Program-made: the position numbers and the translations under genes
Shown: positions 7,536-13,977 of the stretch, in pieces
Layout of the letters: each line of letters begins with the position of its first letter
Position numbering within the stretch: position 1 is the first letter of the stretch
The notes under the pieces: generated by a model
Database searches by the model: none
The model's input: only the letters and a program-made list of their open reading frames with translations
Told to the model about the DNA's origin: nothing
NCBI GenBank assembly: GCA_902385765.1
Contig: CABMGU010000034.1
Location: 1 to 33,266, forward strand
Reading direction: 5' to 3'
Length of the DNA: 33,266 nucleotides
DNA from: an uncultured archaeon
GTDB lineage: Archaea > Nanobdellota > Nanobdellia > Woesearchaeales > ARS49

Positions 7536-8467
7536 TCTTCACCCCTGTAGAATTTGGCTGCATCCTCTGGAGCAACAGAATTAATTATAACACCAGAACA
7601 AAGCTCAAAACCAGCCCAAATAGCAACTCTCGGACAGATTTCAATGTGGAAATGGAAGTCCTCATTTTTCGGACCATACTGAACAATCATATTGTAATCA
7701 AAACCAGCATCATAGACTTTCCTGAGAACCCTGACAAGAATATCAGCAAGCCCTGCAAAATTAACTTTCTCAAGACGGGCAACATGCGTCTTAGGGAAAA
7801 TCCACACTTCATAATTAAAACGCGAAGCAAAAGGCGTGAAAGCAACAAAATCAGAATTCTCAAAACACAACCGACCGCTGTTTTTTTCAGACTGAACAAC
7901 AGAACAATAAGGACACGAAATAAAACGGCGCATTGCTGAAATCTTCTCGTTAATCTCAGGAGGAACAAAAGAGAGCGCCATAATCTGGGAATGAGAATGA
8001 ACAATACTTGTGCCACCGTACAAGCCGTGATTCTTGAACACGTTCACGTACTTGATACCAGGCTTTGATTCAAGCTCAACAATACGCCTTGCATAAACGT
8101 TTAGAACCTGCTCAACCTCATCAACAGACAACTGGGCGAGCTGTTTGTCGTGGCGAGGAGTCTCAACAATAATCTCATGATAGCCATAAGCAGAAGACGA
8201 AGAGTAAAAACGATTATCAGTCTTAAAAGAAAAATCGCCCTCTGGCTTCAACGCAGCAAACTTGTTCTCAAACCAGCGCAGCTGCCAGCCGCCATTTTTC
8301 ACAATACGACCAATCTCAGGAGGCGTCAAATTCTCACTGCCAGGACAGAAATAACAAACACCAGACTCAACTATCGGAGGCTTTTTTAATTCGTGAGGAC
8401 GCTGACCACGCTTAGGAGAGACTATAACCCAGCGGTCCAAGATGTAATCCTTTCTAATTTCCCCCAT
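7532..8467 (-). CDS. galT: Galactose-1-phosphate uridylyltransferase family
   Basis: The start is ATG 8467, preceded by GAGGTG (8478-8473) with 5 nt spacing; a TTG one codon upstream is not needed. The 311-residue protein has the GalT HIT-fold signatures: DYILDRWVIVSPKRGQRP near the N-terminus, a CYFCPGSE Cys pair, GYHEIIVETPRHDKQLAQLS, the catalytic segment NHGLYGGTSIVHSHSQIMAL (HSHSQ where bacterial GalT has HPHGQ; the second His is the nucleophile), CPYCSVV and FHFHIEICPR. It transfers UMP between UDP-glucose and a hexose-1-phosphate. The HSHSQ form occurs in many archaeal members, which may use other sugars or nucleotides. First gene of an operon with the debranching enzyme. Confidence 0.88.
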   Translation of the reverse strand: MGEIRKDYILDRWVIVSPKRGQRPHELKKPPIVESGVCYFCPGSENLTPPEIGRIVKNGGWQLRWFENKFAALKPEGDFSFKTDNRFYSSSSAYGYHEIIVETPRHDKQLAQLSVDEVEQVLNVYARRIVELESKPGIKYVNVFKNHGLYGGTSIVHSHSQIMALSFVPPEINEKISAMRRFISCPYCSVVQSEKNSGRLCFENSDFVAFTPFASRFNYEVWIFPKTHVARLEKVNFAGLADILVRVLRKVYDAGFDYNMIVQYGPKNEDFHFHIEICPRVAIWAGFELCSGVIINSVAPEDAAKFYRGEE

Positions 8468-8506
8468 CAATACACCTCTTTATGAATAACCTCAATTTTT
8501 CCGCCG

Positions 8507-8542
8507 TTTATAAATGTTTCCCAACCGTAAAGTTTATATATA
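8507..8542. promoter_or_regulatory. Divergent promoters galT / small membrane genes
   Basis: TTTATAAATG (8507-8516) read on the minus strand as CATTTATAAA is the galT TATA box and leaves a leader with the GAGGTG site. TTTATATATA (8533-8542) lies 27 nt before ATG 8564 on the plus strand and predicts a leaderless transcript, which explains why there is no ribosome site before that ATG. Confidence 0.6.
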
Positions 8543-8563
8543 ATACAATCCCAAACCAGAGTA

Positions 8564-8857
8564 ATGGAAAGAGGTGACAAGAGCACCATAGCGATATTAG
8601 GCGCCATAGCAATAGTAGGCGTATTAGCATTGGTTACACTTGTTGTGCAACAGCCAACAGGACAAGTAATGCAAGACCAAAGCATATACGTAACAGAAGA
8701 CGCAGGAAACCTCGCCATTGAATGCAAAAACCCAACACAAACCGTGGTGTTTTTGAGGTATGACGCGAATTATGCAGTATACTGCTGCCTCGAAGACATG
8801 ATGGACCAAAACCAGTGCAGGTTTGAAAAAAGAGTATTGTTAACCAGAATGTATTGA
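8564..8857 (+). CDS. Small Cys-containing membrane protein
   Basis: A 97-residue protein with one N-terminal span (STIAILGAIAIVGVLALVTLVV) followed by an outside domain with four Cys, including the pair YAVYCCLEDMMDQNQC. The N-terminus is short and hydrophilic (MERGDK), so the protein is probably anchored with its C-terminus outside. Promoter geometry implies a leaderless start. It is the first of three adjacent genes of the same plan. I do not recognise a family; such single-span Cys proteins are common in DPANN genomes. Confidence 0.7.
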   Translation: MERGDKSTIAILGAIAIVGVLALVTLVVQQPTGQVMQDQSIYVTEDAGNLAIECKNPTQTVVFLRYDANYAVYCCLEDMMDQNQCRFEKRVLLTRMY

Positions 8858-8874
8858 AAAAGGAGGATGAAATC

Positions 8875-9288
8875 ATGACGGACAAAAAAGAAATAAGCAT
8901 TTTGCTTTTAGGCATCGTTGCAATACTTGCAATAGTGGGCCTAGTACTATTATTCACAAGCCCTGCTGCAACAGGAAAGGCATACTTCCCGCCACCACTG
9001 GGACCACAGGTACAATCACCTGCACCAGTAGGATACGGACCAGTGCCTGGAGAGGAATCGATAGTAGACCAGCAGGCAGGACAAATCAGCAATGCAATTT
9101 ACGTTACAGCATTAGAAGGCGCAAACCTGCCAAGATGCCCTAACGGAGAAATCAGGACAAGACGACAGGGCAATATCGCTTACGAAGCAATACCTGGATA
9201 CTACTGCGACTGGTTCTACTGCGCAACATTAGCAAGCAGCCCTAGCCCAGCAGTACAGCCAATAATGGCCTGCGTAACAAAGCCATGA
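8875..9288 (+). CDS. Small Cys-containing membrane protein
   Basis: The start is ATG 8875, preceded by AGGAGG (8861-8866) with 8 nt spacing. The 137-residue product has a single N-terminal span (EISILLLGIVAILAIVGLVLLF), a short TSPAATGKA motif just after it, a Pro-rich linker, and a C-terminal part with four Cys (PRCPNGEIRTRRQG, YYCDWFYCA, MACVTKP). The TSPAATG segment is like the ...TGQ/TGA motifs after the span in the two neighbours (PTGQ, ETGAI). The stop overlaps the next ATG (ATGA). Function unknown; the shared plan suggests the three proteins work together at the cell surface. Confidence 0.72.
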   Translation: MTDKKEISILLLGIVAILAIVGLVLLFTSPAATGKAYFPPPLGPQVQSPAPVGYGPVPGEESIVDQQAGQISNAIYVTALEGANLPRCPNGEIRTRRQGNIAYEAIPGYYCDWFYCATLASSPSPAVQPIMACVTKP

Positions 9289-9590
9289 ATCAAGACTCAC
9301 TTGGCTTGATTATTTTTGCACTCATCGCGCTTGGCGCGGTGTTTGCCTTTATCTTTGTATTTGGCGGACCTGAAGAAACAGGAGCAATCTCAGGAACGCA
9401 AAAAATAGGCACAAGCTGGTTCAAAGTAAAAGACGCATACCAAGCCTGCGGTTCAGGCACAAACTGCCGAGACGGACTTCCAGGACTCCCAACAGGAAAC
9501 TACGACCAAATAACAGAATTGTTTGAATGCAAGTGCCAGACATCAGACCCGGCATTCACATTTTACAGAAGCAAGTTCTCTCCAGGATAA
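9285..9590 (+). CDS. Small Cys-containing membrane protein
   Basis: A 101-residue protein coupled to the upstream gene by an ATGA overlap. It has one N-terminal span (LGLIIFALIALGAVFAFIFVF), a GGPEETGAISGTQKIGTSWF segment, and a compact domain with four Cys in two pairs (ACGSGTNC and CKC). It lacks a prepilin peptidase site before the span, so it does not look like a type IV pilin. Third and last gene of the operon; the cloverleaf element lies 30 bp downstream. Confidence 0.7.
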   Translation: MNQDSLGLIIFALIALGAVFAFIFVFGGPEETGAISGTQKIGTSWFKVKDAYQACGSGTNCRDGLPGLPTGNYDQITELFECKCQTSDPAFTFYRSKFSPG

Positions 9591-9619
9591 TTATTTTTCT
9601 TCTATAAATGTTTGAATGA

Positions 9620-9703
9620 ACGCCGCGGTCTAAAAGACTTGATTTTTCTCCCCACGCAAGCTAAGGGGAGAAGAAATCAACCTTGCAAAGCAAGGCGCGG
9701 CGT
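9620..9703. repeat. 84-nt cloverleaf palindromic element, copy 1
   Basis: An 84-nt element folds with no unpaired linkers. The closing stem is ACGCCGCG/CGCGGCGT (9620-9627 with 9696-9703). Hairpin 1 is GTCT-AAA-AGAC (9628-9638). Hairpin 2 pairs TTGATTTTTCTCCCC (9639-9653) with GGGGAGAAGAAATCAA (9665-9680), 15 pairs with one bulged G. Hairpin 3 is CCTTGC-AAA-GCAAGG (9681-9695). It lies between convergent genes, 30 bp after the + operon and 12 bp after the stop of the truncated helicase. The same architecture with compensatory changes occurs at 26047-26130, so it is a repeat family and not just a terminator, although it could also end transcription. Confidence 0.85.
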
Positions 9704-9715
9704 CATAAAAAGAAA

Positions 9716-10369
9716 TCAGTCTATAAATTCAACTTCCCCGCCGTAAAAAGTACCTTTCTTCAGAGGAACAGGGCGCCAGTCATCAAGAACAAGAGTTGCA
9801 CCCAACCAGTCAGCAAGCTCATCAGGATTGCCGATTGTTGCAGACAAGCCGATAAGCTGAACACTCTTCAAGACCTGCTTGAGAACAGTGATTAAAATTT
9901 CCAAAGTAGGACCGCGCTCAACGTCATTAATCAGGTGAATTTCATCAATGACCACCAAACTGACAAGACTGAGCCACGGCGAATGATGACGGATTAACGA
10001 GTCCAATTTTTCTGCAGTACAAATGATTAAGTCATAATCAACAAGATAAGGGTCAGAACTATCCAAGTCGCCAATGCTCAGCGCTATTTTACAGAGATGA
10101 CCATACTTGCGCTTGAACTCTCGGTATTTCTCGTTCGCAAGCGCGATTAAAGGAACAATGTAAATGGTCTTGCCCCTGCCCTCAAGAATATGCTTCAAGG
10201 CAGCCATCTCAGCAATCAAAGTCTTGCCACTCGCAGTAGGAGTGCAAACCAGCAAGCTCTTGTTTTCCAGCAAGCCAGCTTTCAGGGCTTTCTCCTGCGC
10301 AGGACGGAAAATCGTAATACCTTCTTTCGCGATAACTTCCTTAAGTTTATCAGGCAATAAAGGATGCAT
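9716..10369 (-). CDS. Truncated Ski2/Hel308-like helicase (RecA1 only)
   Basis: 217 residues matching only the first RecA-like domain of Hel308/Ski2 helicases: FRPAQEKALKAGLL (Q-motif region), CTPTASGKTLIAEMA (Walker A), the IVPLIALANEKYREF motif Ia, VVIDEIHLI (DEIH box), and GLSATIGNPDELADWLGA (motif III). Full members have about 700 residues with a second RecA domain, a winged helix and a ratchet domain; none of these follows, because the frame stops at 9716 and the next DNA is the cloverleaf element and oppositely oriented genes. A lone RecA1 domain cannot form the ATP site, so this is probably a decayed remnant. It starts 2 nt after the ftsY stop, at the end of that operon. Confidence 0.75.
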   Translation of the reverse strand: MHPLLPDKLKEVIAKEGITIFRPAQEKALKAGLLENKSLLVCTPTASGKTLIAEMAALKHILEGRGKTIYIVPLIALANEKYREFKRKYGHLCKIALSIGDLDSSDPYLVDYDLIICTAEKLDSLIRHHSPWLSLVSLVVIDEIHLINDVERGPTLEILITVLKQVLKSVQLIGLSATIGNPDELADWLGATLVLDDWRPVPLKKGTFYGGEVEFID

Positions 10370-10371
10370 AA

Positions 10372-11622
10372 CTATAACCCAATACTCGCAAGCAAACGCT
10401 CTTTATCAAACTCCTGCAAGTCCTCATACTCCTGACCGATGCCCAGGAATAAAATAGGCTTCTGGGTAACATAACTGACAGAAATCGCAGCACCGCCCTT
10501 CTCATCAACATCAGCCTTTGCCAAAATGATACCATCAATTCCCACAGCAGCATTAAACTGCTTAGCCTGCTCAACACAATCATTTCCGGTAATGCTTTCA
10601 CCAACAAAGATTTTCAAATCAGGCTTTGCAACCCTCATAATCTTCTTCATCTCATCCATCAAATTAGTATTGCTGTGCAAACGACCAGCAGTATCTATGA
10701 GAACAACATCCTTCCTGTTTGCCTCAGCGTGCTTGATAGCATCAAAAGCAACAGCAGCAGGGTCAGAGCCGTAATCCTGACGGATAAGCTTAACGCCCAG
10801 TTTGTCAGCGTGCAATTGAAGCTGGTCAATAGCAGCAGCACGGAAAGTATCAGCAGCAGCAAGAACAACACTCAAACCATTATTCTGCAAATATTTGGCA
10901 ACCTTCGCAATGCTTGTGGTCTTGCCACTGCCATTCACGCCAACAAAACATATGACAAAAGGCTTTTTCTGGCGGGCTTTCTCCAACAAATCAATTCCCG
11001 GGATGCCAAACAAGTCCTCAATGCTCTTATGCAGAGAGTTGGCTATAGTTTCGTCAATCTGACCTCTCGGAATCGGCTTGTCAACAAGCTGAGACTTCAA
11101 ATCACTTTTGATTTTTTCAATAACCTCAACAGCAACATTATTCTCAAGCAAAGCAAGCTCCAAATCCCAGAACAACTCATCAAACTTCTCAGCACTGATT
11201 CTCTTTGTGGTAATAGTTTCAGTAATCTTCTGGAAAAAGCCCTTCTCTTCAACAGGCTGTTCAACTTTTACTTCAGGCTTTGATTCTCCAACAACAGCGT
11301 CCTTTAATTTCGCGAAAAAACCCTTTTCAACAGGCTTTTCAACAACTTTAGGAACCTGCACTTCAACCTTGGGAACTTCAGGCGCAACTTCAACTTTCGG
11401 CCTCTCAACTCTCGGCTCGGGCTTTCTCTCAACTTTCTTCACTGGCTTCGGCTTTTCAGCTTCAACTTTCTTTACCTGCTTCTCGACTTTCTTTTCAACA
11501 GGCTTTTCAGGAGGAACAACACTCTTCTCAACAGCAACTTTCTCTTCCGGAGCTTCCTCTTCCACCTTCTTAGTAAACTTTGAAAGAACTCCCTTCAGCT
11601 TATCTTTAAGAAAACCAAACAT
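10372..11622 (-). CDS. ftsY: Signal recognition particle receptor FtsY
   Basis: A 416-residue SRP receptor GTPase. Residues 1-145 form a highly charged Lys/Glu/Pro/Val-rich region typical of the FtsY A domain. The NG domain shows CFVGVNGSGKTTSIAKVA (G1, about 226), AADTFRAAAIDQLQ (G2/closing loop), VLIDTAGRLHSNTNLM (G3, about 307), ILAKADVDEKGGAAISVSYV (G4/G5; Ala-Lys-Ala-Asp where most have TK.D) and the C-terminal FLGIGQEYEDLQEFD. It docks the ribosome-SRP complex at the membrane for co-translational targeting. It begins 1 nt after the pfdA stop; archaea commonly place pfdA next to ftsY, which supports both assignments. Confidence 0.96.
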   Translation of the reverse strand: MFGFLKDKLKGVLSKFTKKVEEEAPEEKVAVEKSVVPPEKPVEKKVEKQVKKVEAEKPKPVKKVERKPEPRVERPKVEVAPEVPKVEVQVPKVVEKPVEKGFFAKLKDAVVGESKPEVKVEQPVEEKGFFQKITETITTKRISAEKFDELFWDLELALLENNVAVEVIEKIKSDLKSQLVDKPIPRGQIDETIANSLHKSIEDLFGIPGIDLLEKARQKKPFVICFVGVNGSGKTTSIAKVAKYLQNNGLSVVLAAADTFRAAAIDQLQLHADKLGVKLIRQDYGSDPAAVAFDAIKHAEANRKDVVLIDTAGRLHSNTNLMDEMKKIMRVAKPDLKIFVGESITGNDCVEQAKQFNAAVGIDGIILAKADVDEKGGAAISVSYVTQKPILFLGIGQEYEDLQEFDKERLLASIGL

Positions 11623-11623
11623 T

Positions 11624-12034
11624 TTACTTTACCAGCGCCCTCAGCTCTTCCTGAGCCCTTCCGGCTTCAACAGCAAGCTTGTTCATCTGCTCTGCAAGCT
11701 CATCCTGCAGTTTGCGCAATTCAGTTCCCTGCTCAGCAATAATCTTCTTTGCATCAGGAATATTCTTCTGAACAACAGCACCGCCGCCAACATTCAGCAG
11801 AACCGAATCATTCGCTTCCAGTTTTGCCTTAACATACAAGCCAGGAGTCAAAGTGACAAACATATCACTGCCGACCTTGGAAGCTGCAAAATCCTCAAGA
11901 ACTTCCTGAACAGCATCCATCTCAGAAGCCTGCGATTCAAGAGCCTGCAACTGCTTCTGAACCTGCATAAGCTGGTTCTGCAACAACTGCAATTCCATAT
12001 ACTTCTGCTTCACTTCATTAGACGGCTCTTTCAT
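11624..12034 (-). CDS. pfdA: Prefoldin subunit alpha
   Basis: 136 residues with the alpha-prefoldin plan: an N-terminal coiled coil (about 5-50), a beta-hairpin core with the conserved GSDMFVTLTPGLYVKAKLEANDSVLLNVGGGAVVQK segment (positions about 55-90; key elements are the PGLYV strand and VLLNVGGG), and a C-terminal coiled coil (about 93-133). Archaeal prefoldin is an alpha2-beta4 jellyfish-shaped chaperone that hands unfolded proteins to the thermosome. Its ATG overlaps the stop of the small upstream gene (ATGA), and ftsY follows directly. Confidence 0.93.
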   Translation of the reverse strand: MKEPSNEVKQKYMELQLLQNQLMQVQKQLQALESQASEMDAVQEVLEDFAASKVGSDMFVTLTPGLYVKAKLEANDSVLLNVGGGAVVQKNIPDAKKIIAEQGTELRKLQDELAEQMNKLAVEAGRAQEELRALVK

Positions 12035-12201
12035 TTTAGCTTAGCCAGCAATTGCTCCAAAAAGTGGCCATACTCGTGCGCTGCCTTAAAAAACCTGACA
12101 GAAGCCTCCAAATCACCCGGAATTTTCTGCTCCTTCTTAAAATGCTCCAACTCGCGCTTAACCATATCGCGCAAAAATTCCTTTTCATCATTGCTGAACA
12201 T
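12031..12201 (-). CDS. Small helical protein (56 aa)
   Basis: The start at ATG 12201 is set by GGAGGG (12212-12207) with 5 nt spacing. The 56-residue product (opening MFSNDEKEFLRDMVKRELEH) is charged and predicted helical, with no Cys and no membrane span. It overlaps scpA by 14 nt upstream and pfdA by 4 nt downstream, so it is translated as part of the scpA-pfdA-ftsY message. I do not recognise a family. Confidence 0.65.
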   Translation of the reverse strand: MFSNDEKEFLRDMVKRELEHFKKEQKIPGDLEASVRFFKAAHEYGHFLEQLLAKLK

Positions 12202-12922
12202 TTTTACCCTCCACAATCTTGATATTAATATCACCAAACTGCTCTTTCTGCTCCAGTTCCACTTTCTGCTGGTGCGATAAATGCAACAACGGAATAAAAG
12301 TGTAAACCTTGTCCTGCTTTGTTTCTCCAGGCAACAATTCCTTAAAAGTCAATGTTGGACGCGCAGAGAACAATGAAAGAATGCGGTGAAACAAATTAGT
12401 TATTGCAGCAGTAACATCAAACTTTCTGGCAGGCAGTTCCATAAAAGGAGGAACACTGTGCAGGACACGGCGCTGTTTGACCTCGAGAGCCTTGTCCAGA
12501 GCTTTGACAAGATCGTAAACGCTCACCTTTCTCCTTCGCGCCTGAGGAAGCCTCGGCATCAGCTCAAAGTCCTCCTTCAAGCCAAGCTCCTCACCCCTTG
12601 CAAGCTCCTGCTCAAGCTCATCATAAAACTGCTCCTGAGACACATCAGTGCCAGCGATAAGCCTGTCAAACTCATCCAAATCATCACCAACAAGCTTGTT
12701 GCTCTTCACACGCAAAAGAATTGCAGCTGCCAAAAGAACCTTGCCGCCAACCTTCAAATCCTGCTCTTTCAACTGGTGCAAACGCTCAATATACTTGTCA
12801 GTCAGCAAAGAAATATTGATATTCCAAGGGTCCATCTTCTCAGAATTAATCAGCTCAAAAATGATAGACTTCCAGCTAATCTCATTCTGCTCGACAAGCA
12901 ATGAAAAAATGCGGTCGTTCAT
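12188..12922 (-). CDS. scpA: Segregation and condensation protein ScpA
   Basis: Start at ATG 12922 (MNDRIFSLLVEQNEISW); a longer frame upstream is unlikely because a TATA box (CATTTATATA, 12954-12945) ends about 25 nt before this ATG. The 244-residue kleisin has the N-terminal SMC-neck-binding part (KMDPWNINISLLTDKYIERL, the hallmark DPW.I.I..LT..Y), LAAAILLRVKSNKL, an acidic linker, and a C-terminal winged helix (FIPLLHLSHQQKVELEQKEQF followed by GDINI). ScpA bridges SMC heads in the condensin complex. First gene of the operon with pfdA and ftsY. Confidence 0.9.
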   Translation of the reverse strand: MNDRIFSLLVEQNEISWKSIIFELINSEKMDPWNINISLLTDKYIERLHQLKEQDLKVGGKVLLAAAILLRVKSNKLVGDDLDEFDRLIAGTDVSQEQFYDELEQELARGEELGLKEDFELMPRLPQARRRKVSVYDLVKALDKALEVKQRRVLHSVPPFMELPARKFDVTAAITNLFHRILSLFSARPTLTFKELLPGETKQDKVYTFIPLLHLSHQQKVELEQKEQFGDINIKIVEGKNVQQ

Positions 12923-12944
12923 ATGAAAATCTGGAGAAAGAGGG

Positions 12945-13006
12945 TATATAAATGTTGTGCGCAAAGCCACTGGACACTGGACATCTCGACGTGAAGTATT
13001 TAAATA
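12945..13006. promoter_or_regulatory. Divergent TATA boxes scpA / endonuclease
   Basis: CATTTATATA on the minus strand (12954-12945) lies about 27 nt before the scpA ATG. TATTTAAATA (12997-13006) lies about 25 nt before ATG 13027 of the LAGLIDADG gene. Both geometries predict leaderless transcripts. Confidence 0.6.
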
Positions 13007-13026
13007 CAAAATCTACAGAAACAGTC

Positions 13027-13767
13027 ATGACTATTCCTCCAGAAGCTTTACCGACAGAACCAAACCAACCGCCACGCCAGATTAGAATTCCTGAAACTAA
13101 TTCTGAAGACTTTGCAGAATTCTATGGCGCAATGATGGGTGACGGGTGCATTTATGGAAATATGGCAGCATTCTGCATAACGTGCAATGGAATATTAGAC
13201 GAATGGTATTTAACCCAATATTTGAAAAAACTCTGTTTTTCATTATTTAACATACAACCAAAGATATACTATGCTAAAAAAGAACAAGTTGTGCGCTTGA
13301 TAATCAACAGCGTAAAGATAACGCGTTTTTTGGTCAAACTCGGTTTTCCAAAAGGCAGAAAAAAGGATGCTAAAATAAGGATTCCAGAAGCCTTTTTCTC
13401 AGATGACAAATTACTAGCTGCATGCCTAAGAGGCCTGATAGATACAGATGGAGGCATATACTCTCACCCACACACAAAAATCATGCTCGATTTCACCTCA
13501 GTAATTCCAAGTCTCATAACATCCGTTCACGAAGCGTTCAGTAAATTAAACTTGCAACACGGCATTTCAACCAACAGAATTCAATTTTATAGCGGCACCA
13601 AGCTAGCCAAATATTTCTCCCGTGTTGGAAGCAGCAATCCCAGAAACATCATAAGATATTCACAGTTTATCCAAACAGGAATTACTCCTTCTGCGATTGA
13701 GACAGAAAGGCTTTTAAAACACTACGATACCAGAATTAATGTACCTTACCATGGACCGGTAGTTTAG
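13027..13767 (+). CDS. LAGLIDADG homing endonuclease-like protein
   Basis: Starts at ATG 13027, about 25 nt after a TATA box. The 246-residue protein has both halves of a monomeric LAGLIDADG enzyme: EFYGAMMGDGCIYG (first motif helix, about residue 35) and CLRGLIDTDGGIYSHPHTK (second, about 135), each ending in the catalytic acidic residue, with a beta-rich saddle between. It is free-standing, not inside an intron or intein. The last five codons and the stop TAG lie inside the tRNA-Val gene: its reading frame uses the tRNA acceptor and D-arm sequence. Base composition is T-richer than neighbouring genes, a sign of transfer. Either a homing enzyme at the tRNA locus or a domesticated DNA-binding regulator. 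Confidence 0.85.
   Translation: MTIPPEALPTEPNQPPRQIRIPETNSEDFAEFYGAMMGDGCIYGNMAAFCITCNGILDEWYLTQYLKKLCFSLFNIQPKIYYAKKEQVVRLIINSVKITRFLVKLGFPKGRKKDAKIRIPEAFFSDDKLLAACLRGLIDTDGGIYSHPHTKIMLDFTSVIPSLITSVHEAFSKLNLQHGISTNRIQFYSGTKLAKYFSRVGSSNPRNIIRYSQFIQTGITPSAIETERLLKHYDTRINVPYHGPVV
13711..13720 (+). promoter_or_regulatory. Possible tRNA-Val TATA box
   Basis: CTTTTAAAAC lies within the endonuclease coding sequence, about 35-40 nt before the first base of tRNA-Val. It is the best TATA-like match upstream of that tRNA. Confidence 0.4.
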
Positions 13768-13849
13768 CGGCTAGTTTTCCGAAGGAAAACCCGTAGATAA
13801 CGTCTCGTTTACACCGAGAAGGTCGGCGGTTCGAATCAGCCCCGGTCCA
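13753..13849 (+). tRNA. tRNA-Val(UAC) with D-loop hairpin insert
   Basis: Acceptor GGACCGG/CCGGTCC with discriminator A (13849). The anticodon arm TCTCG-TTTACAC-CGAGA (13803-13819) gives anticodon UAC, valine. The T-loop TTCGAAT is canonical, but the T-stem GGCGG/CAGCC has one G-A mismatch. The D-arm is abnormal: after AGCGGCTAG there is about 22 nt containing a perfect 7-bp hairpin GTTTTCC-GAA-GGAAAAC (13774-13790), and removing it leaves a normal-length D-arm (GTTTAGCGGCTAGATAAC). The insert could be a non-canonical intron removed by the splicing endonuclease, or a small palindrome inserted in the gene. The first 15 nt are also coding sequence of the endonuclease. Confidence 0.85.
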
Positions 13850-13977
13850 CTTACATTCATATGCTTCGCATTCGCCGGCAAAGTTAAAGGCGGATTCAAG
13901 GTCGTTCGGAAACCTTCGGTTTCCTCCGAGTTCAAAGAACTCCCTTCGGTCGCTCTTCGAACATCCGCCCGGGTCCA
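13850..13977 (+). repeat. tRNA-Val tail: hairpin cluster plus 3'-end copy
   Basis: After tRNA-Val there is ATGC-TTC-GCAT (13861-13871), then a cluster closed by GGCGGAT/ATCCGCC (13889-13895 with 13963-13969) holding perfect hairpins GGAAACC-TTC-GGTTTCC (13908-13924) and GAGTTC-AAA-GAACTC (13928-13942). It ends in TTCGAAC...CGGGTCCACT, a near copy of the tRNA 3' end (TTCGAAT...CCGGTCCACT) 128 bp further on. It reads like a second T-arm and acceptor strand with hairpins in its T-loop. The small minus-strand open frame over this region is not credible as a gene. Confidence 0.7.

Noticed and set aside
8564..9590. Type IV pilin cluster
   Set aside because: No class III signal peptide cleavage motif before the hydrophobic span in any of the three proteins.
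9620..9703. Simple bidirectional terminator
   Set aside because: A terminator would not need three hairpins inside a closing stem, nor recur with compensatory changes inside a coding region at 26047.
11108..12280. Long plus-strand open frame (390 codons) opposite ftsY and pfdA
   Set aside because: It is a shadow of the Lys/Glu/Pro-rich FtsY N-terminus and prefoldin; low complexity, no promoter, and both minus genes are certain.
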